From assembly GCA_902522115.1 (NCBI GenBank), contig CABYUV010000012.1, positions 1 to 32,302 on the forward strand: a stretch of DNA of 32,302 bases, in the 5' to 3' direction. This document shows positions 24,988-32,302 of the stretch, one piece after another. Positions within the stretch are counted from its first letter, which is position 1, and each line of letters starts with the position of its first letter. The translations under genes and the position numbers were made by a program. The notes beneath the pieces were generated by a model, which saw only the letters and a program-made list of their open reading frames with translations, was not told the origin of the DNA and did no database searches. The DNA is from an uncultured Pelagibacteraceae bacterium. Its GTDB lineage: Bacteria > Pseudomonadota > Alphaproteobacteria > Pelagibacterales > Pelagibacteraceae.

Positions 24988-27522
24988 TTAAATTATAATG
25001 TTTATTAATTTATTCGGTACAAAAATTTTTTTCTTTATTTGTTTACCAGTTAAATATTTTTTTAAATTCTCCTCTTTATTAATTATATCGACCAAATCAT
25101 TTTCTGAAATATCTCGTTTACTTAAAATAAGTGCTCTTTTCTTACCATTTATTTGAATCACATAATTAATTTGCTCTTCAATCAATAATTTTTCATCATA
25201 ATCTGGCCATTTAGTATTATTCACATTTAAAACTTGTAAACACTCATTTGCTAAATGTGGAACTATTGGAAGCATCGTTATAAGTATTTTACTGAAATTT
25301 TCCTTTAAAGTTTTTTGTGTATAGTTTTTGTTTAATTCTTTTGAAAAAAAGTTATGCATTTCGTGTAAATTAGCAATTAAAATATTGTAACTAAAATTAT
25401 TTAAGTTGTTTGTCATTTTTTTGATAAACTTATTAGTATACTTTATTAACTCATCACTCTTATCTTCTTTATGATCTTTATTTATTTCATCTGATATCTT
25501 TTGATTAAGTGACCATAATTTTTGAATAAATTTATGGGATGAAGAAATTCCCTCGTCAGACCACTGTACATCCTTTTCGGGTGGACTATCTGATAAAATA
25601 AATAATCTTGCTGCATCAGCTCCATAAATTTCAATTATTTTCTCAGGATCAACAGTATTTTTTTTTGACTTTGACATTGACTCTGATGCACCAACTTTAA
25701 CCTCCTCTGAAGTTTGATTTTTAAGCACTTTTTTACCATTAATTATTTCTATCTCATCAGGGCTAATCCAATTATTATTTTTATCCTTATATGTTTCGTG
25801 ACAAACCATCCCTTGAGTAAACAATCCCTCAAATGGTTCTTTAAATTTAAAATTTTTATTTTCATAGCCAATTGCTCTCATAAAAAAACGTGAATAAAGA
25901 AGGTGCAAAATTGCATGTTCCACCCCACCAATATACTGATCAACTGGCATCCAATAGTTTATGTCGTCTTGATTAAATCCATATTTTGTCTCTTTTGGTG
26001 AGCAAAATCTTAAATAATACCAAGATGAACAAACGAAAGTGTCTAAAGTATCTGTCTCTCTAATATAATTTTTTCCATCTATTTTTATATTTTTCCAATT
26101 ATTTTCTGAGTCTAATGGATTACCTTTTGAATTTAAATTTACATTTTCTGGCAATTTTACTGGTAAATCTTTTTTTGGAATTTCTTTTACATTACCATCG
26201 AGATCGTATGCCATTGGGATAGGGCATCCCCAATATCTTTGTCTAGAAACACCCCAATCTTTTAATCTAAAATTTATTTGTTTTTTTCCAATCTTTTTTT
26301 TTTCTAAAATATTTATGGTTTTTAAAACAGACTCTTCTGGAACTTCAAATCCGTTGAGATCCTCCGAATTAATGACAACTCCTGGTCCAGAATATGCTTC
26401 TTCTCTAACTTTGAAATCATCATTCTGGTCGAAAGGCCTTACGACTGTTTTAATTTCAAGATTATATTTTTTTGCAAAATCAAAATCTCTTTGGTCATGT
26501 GCTGGACATCCAAATACAGCACCAAAACCATAATCCATAAGTACAAAATTAGCAAAGAAAACAGGGACTTTTTGCGAGGGATTTAATGGATTTATAGCCA
26601 CTAGATCGGTTTTAAAACCAATTTTTTCACCAATTGCTATTGCCTCTTCTGTAGTTCCGGTTTTAGAACACTCCTTTTTAAATTCTTGAAATTTTTTGTT
26701 ATTTTCAAAATAATTAGAAATTTCATGATCTACAGATAGTGCTATAAAAGAAAAACCATGCAGGGTATCTGGTCTTGTCGTAAAACATTTAATTTCTTTA
26801 ACGGGCAAGCTACCCTCAGTTTGAAAAGTAATTTCACATCCAAAAGATTTTCCTATCCAGTTTTTTTGCATAACCTTTACTTTGTTAGGCCAATCTTTCA
26901 ATTCGTCTAAACCATCTAAAAGTTCTTGTGAAAATTTTGAGATGTTAAAAAACCATTGATTTAATTTCTTTCTTTCAACTATGGCTCCTGATCTCCATCC
27001 CCTCCCGTCAATTACTTGTTCATTTGCAAGAACTGTTTGATCGACAGGATCCCAATTTACATAATTTTCTTTTCTATAAACTAAATCTTTATTATACAAT
27101 TCTAGAAAAAATAGTTGTTGGTGTTTATAATACTCTTCGGAGCAAGTTGATATTTCTCTGTCCCAATCAATAGATAGTCCAAGTTTTTTTAATTGAGTTT
27201 TCATTGTAGAAATATTTTTATTTGTCCACTCCTTTGGATTTAAATTATTTTCTCTTGCTGCGTTTTCAGCTGGCATTCCAAAAGCATCCCATCCCATAGG
27301 ATGTAACACATTAAAACCTTTTAACGTTTTATAACGAGATAAAACGTCACCAATTGTGTAATTTCTAACATGCCCCATATGAATTTTCCCCGAAGGATAA
27401 GGAAACATTTCTAAACAATAAAATTTCTTTTTACTTTGATCTAATTTTGTTGCAAATGACTTATTTTTATCCCAAAAATCTTGCCACTTACGTTCAACTT
27501 CTTTAAAATTATATCTGTCCAC
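24988..27522 (-). CDS. leuS: Leucyl-tRNA synthetase
   Basis: 844 residues with a GTG start (27522). HIGH-class motif [15 protein letters not shown] with HMGH at 48-51, CP1 editing domain with the [18 protein letters not shown] block, and KMSKS-class motif near residue 610 ([13 protein letters not shown]). LeuS charges tRNA-Leu; the editing domain removes isoleucine and norvaline errors. The start could instead be further in, but the N-terminal [19 protein letters not shown] is the conserved opening. It sits 17 bp from the DUF3576 gene upstream. Confidence 0.99.
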   Translation of the reverse strand: MDRYNFKEVERKWQDFWDKNKSFATKLDQSKKKFYCLEMFPYPSGKIHMGHVRNYTIGDVLSRYKTLKGFNVLHPMGWDAFGMPAENAARENNLNPKEWTNKNISTMKTQLKKLGLSIDWDREISTCSEEYYKHQQLFFLELYNKDLVYRKENYVNWDPVDQTVLANEQVIDGRGWRSGAIVERKKLNQWFFNISKFSQELLDGLDELKDWPNKVKVMQKNWIGKSFGCEITFQTEGSLPVKEIKCFTTRPDTLHGFSFIALSVDHEISNYFENNKKFQEFKKECSKTGTTEEAIAIGEKIGFKTDLVAINPLNPSQKVPVFFANFVLMDYGFGAVFGCPAHDQRDFDFAKKYNLEIKTVVRPFDQNDDFKVREEAYSGPGVVINSEDLNGFEVPEESVLKTINILEKKKIGKKQINFRLKDWGVSRQRYWGCPIPMAYDLDGNVKEIPKKDLPVKLPENVNLNSKGNPLDSENNWKNIKIDGKNYIRETDTLDTFVCSSWYYLRFCSPKETKYGFNQDDINYWMPVDQYIGGVEHAILHLLYSRFFMRAIGYENKNFKFKEPFEGLFTQGMVCHETYKDKNNNWISPDEIEIINGKKVLKNQTSEEVKVGASESMSKSKKNTVDPEKIIEIYGADAARLFILSDSPPEKDVQWSDEGISSSHKFIQKLWSLNQKISDEINKDHKEDKSDELIKYTNKFIKKMTNNLNNFSYNILIANLHEMHNFFSKELNKNYTQKTLKENFSKILITMLPIVPHLANECLQVLNVNNTKWPDYDEKLLIEEQINYVIQINGKKRALILSKRDISENDLVDIINKEENLKKYLTGKQIKKKIFVPNKLINIII

Positions 27523-27539
27523 TTAAGTTAATTAATAGG

Positions 27540-28127
27540 TTAATTGTTTTTCTTCTCAGAAGCTTCTTTTTTGTAAAGTGTAGCTTTTTTTAAAATTTGT
27601 TTTGTTAAAGCAGGAGCAAGTTCATCATCAATTTCTTTTACTACACAGTTAGAAACATTGTCACATTTTCTGCTAAAAACTTTAATATCAAGTGCATCAG
27701 CTCTTATTTCGTTCGTTAAAAATCTAATAGAAATTTTTACACTTTCACCACTTGCGCTTTGTTCATCTGAGTACCAATCTGTAACAATTATTCCCCCGCT
27801 ATAATTCACGGATAGTAATGGCATGAAATCAATTGTATCTAGAGAGGCTCTCCAAAGTTCGTTAGAACTTGCGAAGTCAAAAACACCACCTTTTTGACCA
27901 CCAAAAGCATCGTTAATTTTAAATCCTCTTCCTTCCTTAAGATTTTGTTCAACACGTTTAGCTGGATCAGCAGGAAATTTCCTTGCATCCCCACCAGGTA
28001 ATTTAAACTTACCTTCTGGACTTTTACAGGAACCAATTAAGAGTGGAATTGCTAAAATAAAAACAAAAATTTTTATAAATTTCCACCTATTTATCTTAAC
28101 TTTTAATAATTTAAGAATATTTTGCAT
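27540..28127 (-). CDS. DUF3576 domain lipoprotein
   Basis: 195 residues. A signal peptide with lipobox LLIGSC (lipidated Cys34) is preceded by an unusually long basic region (KLLKVKINRWKFIKIFV). The body matches the DUF3576 pattern: LWRASLDTIDFMPLLSVNYSGGIIVTDWYS and SGESVKISIRFLTNEIRADALDIKVF. Function is unknown; the family is found in alphaproteobacteria and, as I recall, next to leuS. It is the first gene of the leuS-lptE-holA operon and diverges from the porin gene across 209 bp. Confidence 0.88.
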   Translation of the reverse strand: MQNILKLLKVKINRWKFIKIFVFILAIPLLIGSCKSPEGKFKLPGGDARKFPADPAKRVEQNLKEGRGFKINDAFGGQKGGVFDFASSNELWRASLDTIDFMPLLSVNYSGGIIVTDWYSDEQSASGESVKISIRFLTNEIRADALDIKVFSRKCDNVSNCVVKEIDDELAPALTKQILKKATLYKKEASEKKNN

Positions 28128-28336
28128 TTAAACTTTACTTTTAAGAATATATTTAAATATATAGTTAAAAAACTTCAAAAATATAGATAAATCAATGTAT
28201 TTTTAATGTTGCAAAAATACAACAGTAATAAATTAATTTGTGAAAACAAATGCAAATTAGCAATATCTGGTTCATAAAATGTTAAATAGTCACTGTTTAT
28301 TATTAATAATTAACACTAATTAAAGGAGTAATTAAT
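28128..28336. promoter_or_regulatory. Divergent regulatory region between DUF3576-leuS operon and porin
   Basis: 209 bp, A/T-rich, with two adjacent dyads: TGTTG-N8-CAACA (28207-28224) and ATTTGT-GAAA-ACAAAT (28236-28251, six-base arms around GAAA). I could not name a convincing -35/-10 for the porin. A strong Shine-Dalgarno AAAGGAG at 28321-28328 precedes the porin ATG at 28337. The dyads could be operators or, for the second, an RNA hairpin. Confidence 0.45.
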
Positions 28337-29302
28337 ATGAACAAATTTACAAAAATAGGATTATCTGCTTTAGCAGGTTCTCTTGTAGCGGTATCTGCAC
28401 AAGCAGGCTCTATGTCTGTTGCAGGTTCAGCTAGCATGGCTGTTGAGCACATTAACGGTGGTGCAGCGTCTACTGGTAAGTCTTGGTCAATGGGTAACCA
28501 ACTTACTTTCACAGGTGGTGGTGAATTAGATAACGGAATGAACGTTTCATTATCTTTTGTAATCGACCAAGGTGATGATACATCAGACGCAACTGGTACT
28601 ACTCCATTTGACAGTCACTCTGTTGCTGTTGGCATGGACGGTTTAGGAACACTTACATTCCACGGTGAAGGTGGTGGTTCTGCTGTAGGTGATATGGACG
28701 GATCTGCTGCTGGTGGTATTTGGGATAACTTCCAAGCTGCTGCTAATGAGCCTAAATCAGGTAAATCTTCAGATGATATGATTACATATGCTCTTCCAGA
28801 AGTAATGGATGGTTTAGCATTAAATACATCTTACACACCAGGTGGTACTGGATTTGGTGGAGCTGCGTCTTCAATCTCATATTCAGCAACATACACAGGT
28901 GTTGAAGGTTTAACAGTTGCTTACGGAACTGGTGAAGACAACACAACAGCAGTTGAAGCAGATGCTACTGCATGGAAAATTGCTTATGCATATGGACCTA
29001 TAACAGTAACAGCTACTGATCTTGAGTACGATCATGGAACTGCAACATCTGACAGAAACATGGACTCACAAGCAATTTCGTATACAGTAAGTGATGAGTT
29101 ATCAATTACTTACGGTGTTGAAGAAATTACTGACGGTTCAGCTTCTTCAGAAAAAGCTGAGTTCGAAAGTATCAGTGCTTCGTACACTTCAGGTGGTATG
29201 ACTTTAACTGTATCTAGCCAAGAAGGTAAGAACATTGACTACAGCACAACTGCAACACAAGACCAAGAAAGATGGGCTATTAGTGCTGCATTTGCATTCT
29301 AA
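28337..29302 (+). CDS. Outer-membrane porin
   Basis: 321 residues. Signal peptide ends AQA (about residue 23) after SALAGSLVAVS, then a strongly repetitive Gly/Ser/Thr/Ala-rich beta-barrel sequence with alternating polar/hydrophobic strands, and a C-terminal AFAF with the terminal Phe that BamA recognises. It resembles the general porin of SAR11/alphaproteobacteria. The gene uses a much more G/C-rich, restricted codon set than its neighbours (GGT, GCT, ACA), as expected for one of the most abundant proteins. It has the best ribosome site and the only clear terminator in the window, also fitting very high expression. Substrate range cannot be told. Confidence 0.92.
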   Translation: MNKFTKIGLSALAGSLVAVSAQAGSMSVAGSASMAVEHINGGAASTGKSWSMGNQLTFTGGGELDNGMNVSLSFVIDQGDDTSDATGTTPFDSHSVAVGMDGLGTLTFHGEGGGSAVGDMDGSAAGGIWDNFQAAANEPKSGKSSDDMITYALPEVMDGLALNTSYTPGGTGFGGAASSISYSATYTGVEGLTVAYGTGEDNTTAVEADATAWKIAYAYGPITVTATDLEYDHGTATSDRNMDSQAISYTVSDELSITYGVEEITDGSASSEKAEFESISASYTSGGMTLTVSSQEGKNIDYSTTATQDQERWAISAAFAF

Positions 29303-29323
29303 TTTAATTTAGATTTAAATTAT

Positions 29324-29354
29324 AAAAGGGCCCCTTTTTAGGGGCCTTTTTTTT
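29324..29354 (+). terminator. Rho-independent terminator after the porin gene
   Basis: Hairpin from AAAAGGGCCCC (29324-29334) and GGGGCC plus T's (29341-29350) around the loop TTTTTA, six G-C pairs plus a G-T and A-T pairs, followed by a run of eight T (29347-29354). The T-run touches the TAA stop of the convergent ThiE-like gene (29353-29355), so it may also end transcription from the other side less well. Confidence 0.93.
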
Positions 29355-29871
29355 ATTCAAAATAAGATATTCCAGCAAATTCAGAATTTTTTAGTAGAGA
29401 AAGTTTTTTTATATTCTCTTTCGAAATTCCACCGAGCACAACAATTTTCTTTTTAGTATATTTAGAAAGTAATTTAAATTTATTTATACCTAGAAAATTT
29501 TTATTTTTTTTAAATAATGAAGATAAAAAAATTTTTCTAACATTTTGAATTTCTTTAGTTCTAATTTCTTTAAGATTATGAGCTGATCCAATAATTATAA
29601 AATTTTTCTTATAAGAGTAGGCTAAATGTTTTAAACTTTTGTCAAAAGAAGGGATATAAGCGCCGTCTAAATTAAGTTTAATCGCTAATTTAATGTTATT
29701 TGATAGATAAAACTTCATTGATTTTTTTTTACAATATTTCTTAATTTTCAGAATAAGGGCTTGGTCTGGTGCTTTAGTTAAATAGTTTCTATAAATTATA
29801 GCAGTTTGTTTATCTTGTTTATCAATATTATTTATGTCAAATTTATTAATAAAGTAATATTTTTTAATCAT
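29353..29871 (-). CDS. Thiamine-phosphate synthase / TenI-family protein (diverged)
   Basis: 172 residues, shorter than the usual 205-215 of ThiE. Family blocks in order: LSNNIKLAIKLNLDGAYIPS (matches N-D-x-x-x-L-A-x-x-x-x-A-D-G-x-H-L-G), IIIGSAHNLKEI (I-G-x-S-x-H), IFLSSLFKKNKN (G-x-x-F-x-T-x-x-K), and VVLGGISKENIKKL (phosphate loop). The pyrophosphate and metal residues (the D after N, the H-L-G, T-x-T) are replaced, so it may be a TenI-like non-synthase or a reduced ThiE. SAR11 cells are known to depend on the pyrimidine HMP and to keep thiamine salvage; that would fit a ThiE. Divergent to yggS with only 6 bp between start codons. Confidence 0.7.
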   Translation of the reverse strand: MIKKYYFINKFDINNIDKQDKQTAIIYRNYLTKAPDQALILKIKKYCKKKSMKFYLSNNIKLAIKLNLDGAYIPSFDKSLKHLAYSYKKNFIIIGSAHNLKEIRTKEIQNVRKIFLSSLFKKNKNFLGINKFKLLSKYTKKKIVVLGGISKENIKKLSLLKNSEFAGISYFE

Positions 29872-29877
29872 AGTTAT

Positions 29878-30537
29878 ATGGCCAATATTGTAAAAAATTT
29901 ATTAGAAATTGAAAATAATATTAAAGTCCAAATTAATAAATTAAATATTACTAATCCTCCTAAAATTATTGCTGTTTCCAAAACATTTAAAATAGATAAA
30001 ATATTACCACTTATTGAGTATGGTCACACAAATTACGGCGAAAATAAAGTTCAAGAGGCTGTAGAAAAATGGACCGAGATTAAAAAAACTAATCCAGAGT
30101 TAAAATTGCATATGATTGGAAAACTGCAAACTAATAAAGTAAAATATGCAGTTCAAATTTTTGATTATATTCATTCTGTAGATAGTGAAAAACTAGCTAA
30201 AAAAATTGCAGATGAACAAAATAAAATAAATAAAAAAATTAAAATATTTTTGCAGGTTAACATTGGTAATGAGGATCAAAAATCAGGAATAAATACAAAT
30301 CAACTTAGTCAACTAGTATCCTATTGCAAAGAAGTTGAATTAGATTTAATTGGTTTAATGTGCATTCCTCCAATAAATTTAAATCCAGAAAGTTATTTTG
30401 AAGAGATGAATAAATTGAATAAAAACTTTGGGTTTAAAGAATTAAGTATGGGAATGTCCTCAGATTATCTAACTGCTGTTAAATACTTATCAACATATGT
30501 TAGAGTTGGATCTAGTATTTTTGGTCAAAGATTTTAA
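29878..30537 (+). CDS. YggS/PLPBP-family pyridoxal-phosphate-binding protein
   Basis: 219 residues from the ATG at 29878; an open frame extends 24 codons further upstream, but those residues are unlike the family and lie over the neighbour's start. The PLP lysine is Lys35 in IIAVSKTFKIDKI; next YGENKVQEAVEKW, HMIGKLQTNKVK, VNIGNEDQKSGI, LSMGMSSDYLTAVKYLSTYVR and VGSSIFGQRF complete the fold. Members bind PLP without catalysis and keep B6 homeostasis. It converges with the transpeptidase gene with a shared TTAA (30534-30537). Confidence 0.96.
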   Translation: MANIVKNLLEIENNIKVQINKLNITNPPKIIAVSKTFKIDKILPLIEYGHTNYGENKVQEAVEKWTEIKKTNPELKLHMIGKLQTNKVKYAVQIFDYIHSVDSEKLAKKIADEQNKINKKIKIFLQVNIGNEDQKSGINTNQLSQLVSYCKEVELDLIGLMCIPPINLNPESYFEEMNKLNKNFGFKELSMGMSSDYLTAVKYLSTYVRVGSSIFGQRF

Positions 30538-31028
30538 AAGATTTTTATTTTTGAATTTTTTTTTATTAATTTCAGCATAATTAAAAAGTCTTTTTCCTTT
30601 AAAGCAATACATCCTGCCGTAGGTCTATAATCTTTAGTTAAATGGATAAAAATACAACTACCTAGACCAGGAATAGGTTTTTTAAAATTATATTTAATTG
30701 GAATAAGTAAATCATATTTATAATCTTGTCTTTTTAACTTTTCGTGTCTAATTCTTTTTTTAATTTTGAAAAGTTTGTTATACTTTCTTGGAAAACGAAT
30801 ATCGTTACACCAACCCATACTTTTTTTAATTGATATACATTTTAATGAAGTTAATGGTTTTTTTAGTTTATCTTTTCGAAAATAAAGATTTTGAATTTCA
30901 AAGGTCCCCTTTGGTGTTTTTTTATCTCCCTCTTTTTTGCTTCTTGTAGAACCATTTTTTCCAATACAACACTTAAACTTAAATTCATCTATTTGAAGAG
31001 TGTGTTTATTTTTAACTAAAATTGTCAT
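30534..31028 (-). CDS. L,D-transpeptidase-fold (YkuD-like) protein
   Basis: 164 residues. The motif IHLTKDYRPTAGCIAL carries the catalytic His129 and Cys140 of a YkuD-type catalytic domain, in the T-A-G-C variant. Other family blocks are EGDKKTPKGTFEIQ (substrate/loop), MGWCND, and KYDLLIPIKYN with PGLGSCIF. No signal peptide is evident at this start, so either it is exported otherwise, works in the cytosol, or a start further upstream is missing. L,D-transpeptidases form 3-3 peptidoglycan crosslinks or attach lipoproteins. The ATG (31026-31028) overlaps the divergent regulator start at 31022. Confidence 0.85.
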   Translation of the reverse strand: MTILVKNKHTLQIDEFKFKCCIGKNGSTRSKKEGDKKTPKGTFEIQNLYFRKDKLKKPLTSLKCISIKKSMGWCNDIRFPRKYNKLFKIKKRIRHEKLKRQDYKYDLLIPIKYNFKKPIPGLGSCIFIHLTKDYRPTAGCIALKEKDFLIMLKLIKKNSKIKIF

Positions 31029-31603
31029 ATTCTCTTTCTGTGAGTGATCAAAATTTAATAATATATAAATTTAATGGATTATATCAAATACTCGATGAAA
31101 TTGGTTTAGATTTAAATTTTAAAATTACTTATGTAGACAACGAGAATTATTTAAGTGATTTATTAAAAAATCTAACTAATTATTTAGTAATTTCAAATAA
31201 AAAATATTTAAATATTGATAATCAATTTGTTTTAGATAACCGACCAGTTAATATTTTTAAATTGCTTGAAAAGATAAACATTGAATTTTTAAAATTACAA
31301 TTCAACAGCCAGTCAAAGGTAAAAGTAAACGATTATATCATTGATCTTAATTCTAGAGAGATGTTTAAAAAAGATAATAAGCTTAAGTTGACTGAAAAAG
31401 AAATTAATACAATTACTTATTTATCTAAATCAGCCAAGCCTGTCAGTATTTATGAATTGCAAGAAATGGTTTGGAGCTACCAATCCGATATAGAAACCCA
31501 CACTGTCGAAACCCATATTTATCGATTAAGAAAAAAAATTTTAAACACATTTAATGATAAAGATTTCATAATGAGTAAAAAAAATGGCTATCAAATCAAA
31601 TAA
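31022..31603 (+). CDS. Winged-helix (OmpR/PhoB-type) transcription regulator with degenerate receiver
   Basis: Up to 193 residues from a TTG at 31022; a GTG at 31040 is an alternative, and no ATG is available nearby. The C-terminal ~90 residues are a classic OmpR/PhoB winged helix: DYIIDLNSREMFKKDNKLKL, LTEKEINTITYLSKSAKPVS, and the recognition/wing part THTVETHIYRLRKKIL ending KNGYQIK. The N-terminal ~100 residues align with a receiver domain in length but the phosphoacceptor-Asp pocket is not visible (NYLVISNKKYLNIDNQFV where D-x-x-x-P would be), so it is unlikely to be phosphorylated. It overlaps the divergent transpeptidase gene and the arfA gene start. Confidence 0.8.
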   Translation: MSYSLSVSDQNLIIYKFNGLYQILDEIGLDLNFKITYVDNENYLSDLLKNLTNYLVISNKKYLNIDNQFVLDNRPVNIFKLLEKINIEFLKLQFNSQSKVKVNDYIIDLNSREMFKKDNKLKLTEKEINTITYLSKSAKPVSIYELQEMVWSYQSDIETHTVETHIYRLRKKILNTFNDKDFIMSKKNGYQIK

Positions 31604-31703
31604 GAAGAACCCTGTGGCTAAAGATTTATTTACTAAAAAGTATAAACCAAAAATAGTTAAGCCTAAAAAAGGAAAGGGGAGTTTCAAAAGAAAGAAAATT
31701 TAA
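31584..31703 (+). CDS. arfA: Alternative ribosome-rescue factor A (ArfA), 39 residues
   Basis: Not called by standard length cut-offs. It reads MAIKSNKKNPVAKDLFTKKY followed by KPKIVKPKKGKGSFKRKKI and TAA. The KGKGS-aromatic-x-R-K tail and the N-P-V-A-K-x-L-F/R-x-x-K-x-R/K-x-x-V block are the ArfA pattern (E. coli has ...LFRQRVEKNKKGKGSYMRK). ArfA recruits release factor 2 to ribosomes stalled at the end of a stop-less mRNA when tmRNA fails. E. coli ArfA is made as a longer tmRNA-controlled form; this one simply ends at the natural stop, after the K-G-K-G-S-F motif. It overlaps the regulator gene by 20 bp in another frame and ends 1 bp from the convergent kinase gene. No clear ribosome site is present. 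Confidence 0.8.
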   Translation: MAIKSNKKNPVAKDLFTKKYKPKIVKPKKGKGSFKRKKI

Positions 31704-31704
31704 G

Positions 31705-32302
31705 TTAAAGTCTTGCCCCAATTTGCTGTATTACTTTAGATGACATTTCTGTGCCTTTTTCGAGACACTCTTTTGTAGATAATTTGTTAATGTACCCATG
31801 TAAAAAACCAGCAGCAAAAAGATCACCTGCACCTGTAAGATCAATAATTTTTAGATTTTTTTGTATATCACTTTCAACAACTTCATCACCATTAATTGCA
31901 ACTGCACCATTTTCACCTCTAGTCACAATCATTAATTTATTAAGTTGTTTTGAAAAGTTTATAACTTCATCAAAATTTTTTGCTTCAATTAATGATGTAA
32001 TTTCCTGTTCGTTAGCAAAAGTTATATCAAGTTTGTTTTTTACTAAATTTAAAAAATGGGGTTTGTGTCTATCTACACAAAATAGATCTGATAGCGACAT
32101 AGCAACTTTGTTTGCATTATTTATTGCTTTATCAAATGCTTTCTTAGGCTCTCCTTCATCCCACAAGTAACCCTCTAAAAATATTATTTCACTTTTCTTA
32201 ATTGCATCTGAACTCACATCATTTTCATTAATTTTTCCTGCTGTTCCCAGAAAAGTACACATTGTTCTTTCTGAGTCTGGTGTTACCAATATCAAACACG
32301 TT
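31705..32302 (-). CDS. PfkB-family carbohydrate/adenosine kinase, C-terminal part (5' end off window)
   Basis: The frame is open through the right edge; residues ahead of the first internal candidate (TCLILVTPDSERTM, TTG start at 32295) show the same protein continuing, so the N-terminus lies outside. The C-terminal PfkB motif with the catalytic Asp is IIDLTGAGDLFAAGFLHGYI (family D-T-x-G-A-G-D). Earlier are VTPDSERTMCTFLG and VDRHKPHFLN. Closest overall to the adenosine kinase-like subgroup of PfkB, which uses ATP to phosphorylate a nucleoside or sugar; substrate is a guess. It ends 1 bp from arfA. Confidence 0.88.
   Translation of the reverse strand, partial: TCLILVTPDSERTMCTFLGTAGKINENDVSSDAIKKSEIIFLEGYLWDEGEPKKAFDKAINNANKVAMSLSDLFCVDRHKPHFLNLVKNKLDITFANEQEITSLIEAKNFDEVINFSKQLNKLMIVTRGENGAVAINGDEVVESDIQKNLKIIDLTGAGDLFAAGFLHGYINKLSTKECLEKGTEMSSKVIQQIGARL

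Noticed and set aside
28303..28512. Minus-strand open frame across the porin start
   Set aside because: A shadow of the porin gene caused by its Ala/Gly-rich codons; no ribosome site or family resemblance.
29806..29877. 24-codon upstream extension of the YggS gene
   Set aside because: The extra residues are Phe/Ile-rich, overlap the divergent gene's coding region and are not part of the family; the ATG at 29878 fits the conserved opening.
1..32302. CRISPR arrays, tRNA or rRNA genes, insertion sequences, riboswitches
   Set aside because: No regularly spaced repeats, cloverleaf-like stretches, transposase motifs, terminal repeats or thiamine/glycine riboswitch-like blocks were recognised on either strand by eye; a covariance-model scan was not possible.

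Overview
The window is a stretch of chromosome from a very AT-rich, streamlined alphaproteobacterium, almost certainly SAR11/Pelagibacterales ('Candidatus Pelagibacter'-like). The basis for this is Lys/Asn/Ile-rich proteins, near-zero intergenic space, ATGA/TAATG overlaps inside operons, convergent genes that share a TTAA stop, a conserved alphaproteobacterial gene order (dnaQ-coaE-aroE-maf-PPSR | hemE-hemH-hemJ-rho-mnmE-mnmG-rsmG-parA-parB), and a small highly expressed porin. No tRNA, rRNA, CRISPR array or insertion sequence was seen.

Layout. 1-1075 (+): 3' end of ftsK and lolA. 1072-5677 (-): a histidine operon read hisB-hisH-[FkbM methyltransferase]-hisA-hisF-hisE-hinT-GNAT; the methyltransferase is an unexpected guest between hisH and hisA. 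5767-7655 (+): hslV-hslU behind a sigma-32-like promoter whose start point falls on the hslV ATG. 7660-9518 (-): sulfotransferase, Smr-domain protein, Tim44-like protein. 9577-10408 (+): fxsA, secB. 10405-13825 (-): dnaQ, coaE, aroE, maf, PPDK regulatory protein. 13832-14092: a 261-bp non-coding gap with an AT-rich half and a cluster of DnaA-box-like sites; its position between the PPSR gene and hemE matches the alphaproteobacterial chromosome origin, so I call it putative oriC. 14093-23545 (+): heme genes hemE-hemH-hemJ, then rho, mnmE, mnmG, rsmG (carrying a perfect parS), parA, parB. 23549-28127 (-): holA, lptE, leuS and a DUF3576 lipoprotein, transcribed in the order DUF3576-leuS-lptE-holA. 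28337-29302 (+): porin with a strong terminator. 29353-32302: ThiE/TenI-like (-), YggS-type PLP protein (+), L,D-transpeptidase-like (-), winged-helix regulator (+), a 39-residue ArfA ribosome-rescue gene (+), and the C-terminal part of a PfkB/adenosine-type kinase (-).

How it works together. Around the putative origin the PPSR-to-dnaQ block points left and the hemE-to-parB block points right, i.e. both run with the replication forks. The origin, parS, ParA/ParB and FtsK give a replication-segregation neighbourhood; hemE expression may be tied to initiation because the -35 of its best promoter lies inside the best DnaA box. Several promoters I can read (hslV, mnmE, hisB, hemE) put the transcript start 0-10 nt from the start codon, suggesting leaderless or near-leaderless mRNAs are common here.

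The most notable points are the putative oriC with the overlapping hemE promoter, the leaderless heat-shock promoter of hslVU, the 16-bp dyad filling the rho leader, parS embedded in the rsmG coding sequence, and the tiny arfA gene. All function calls rest on motif recognition by eye; no database search was run.
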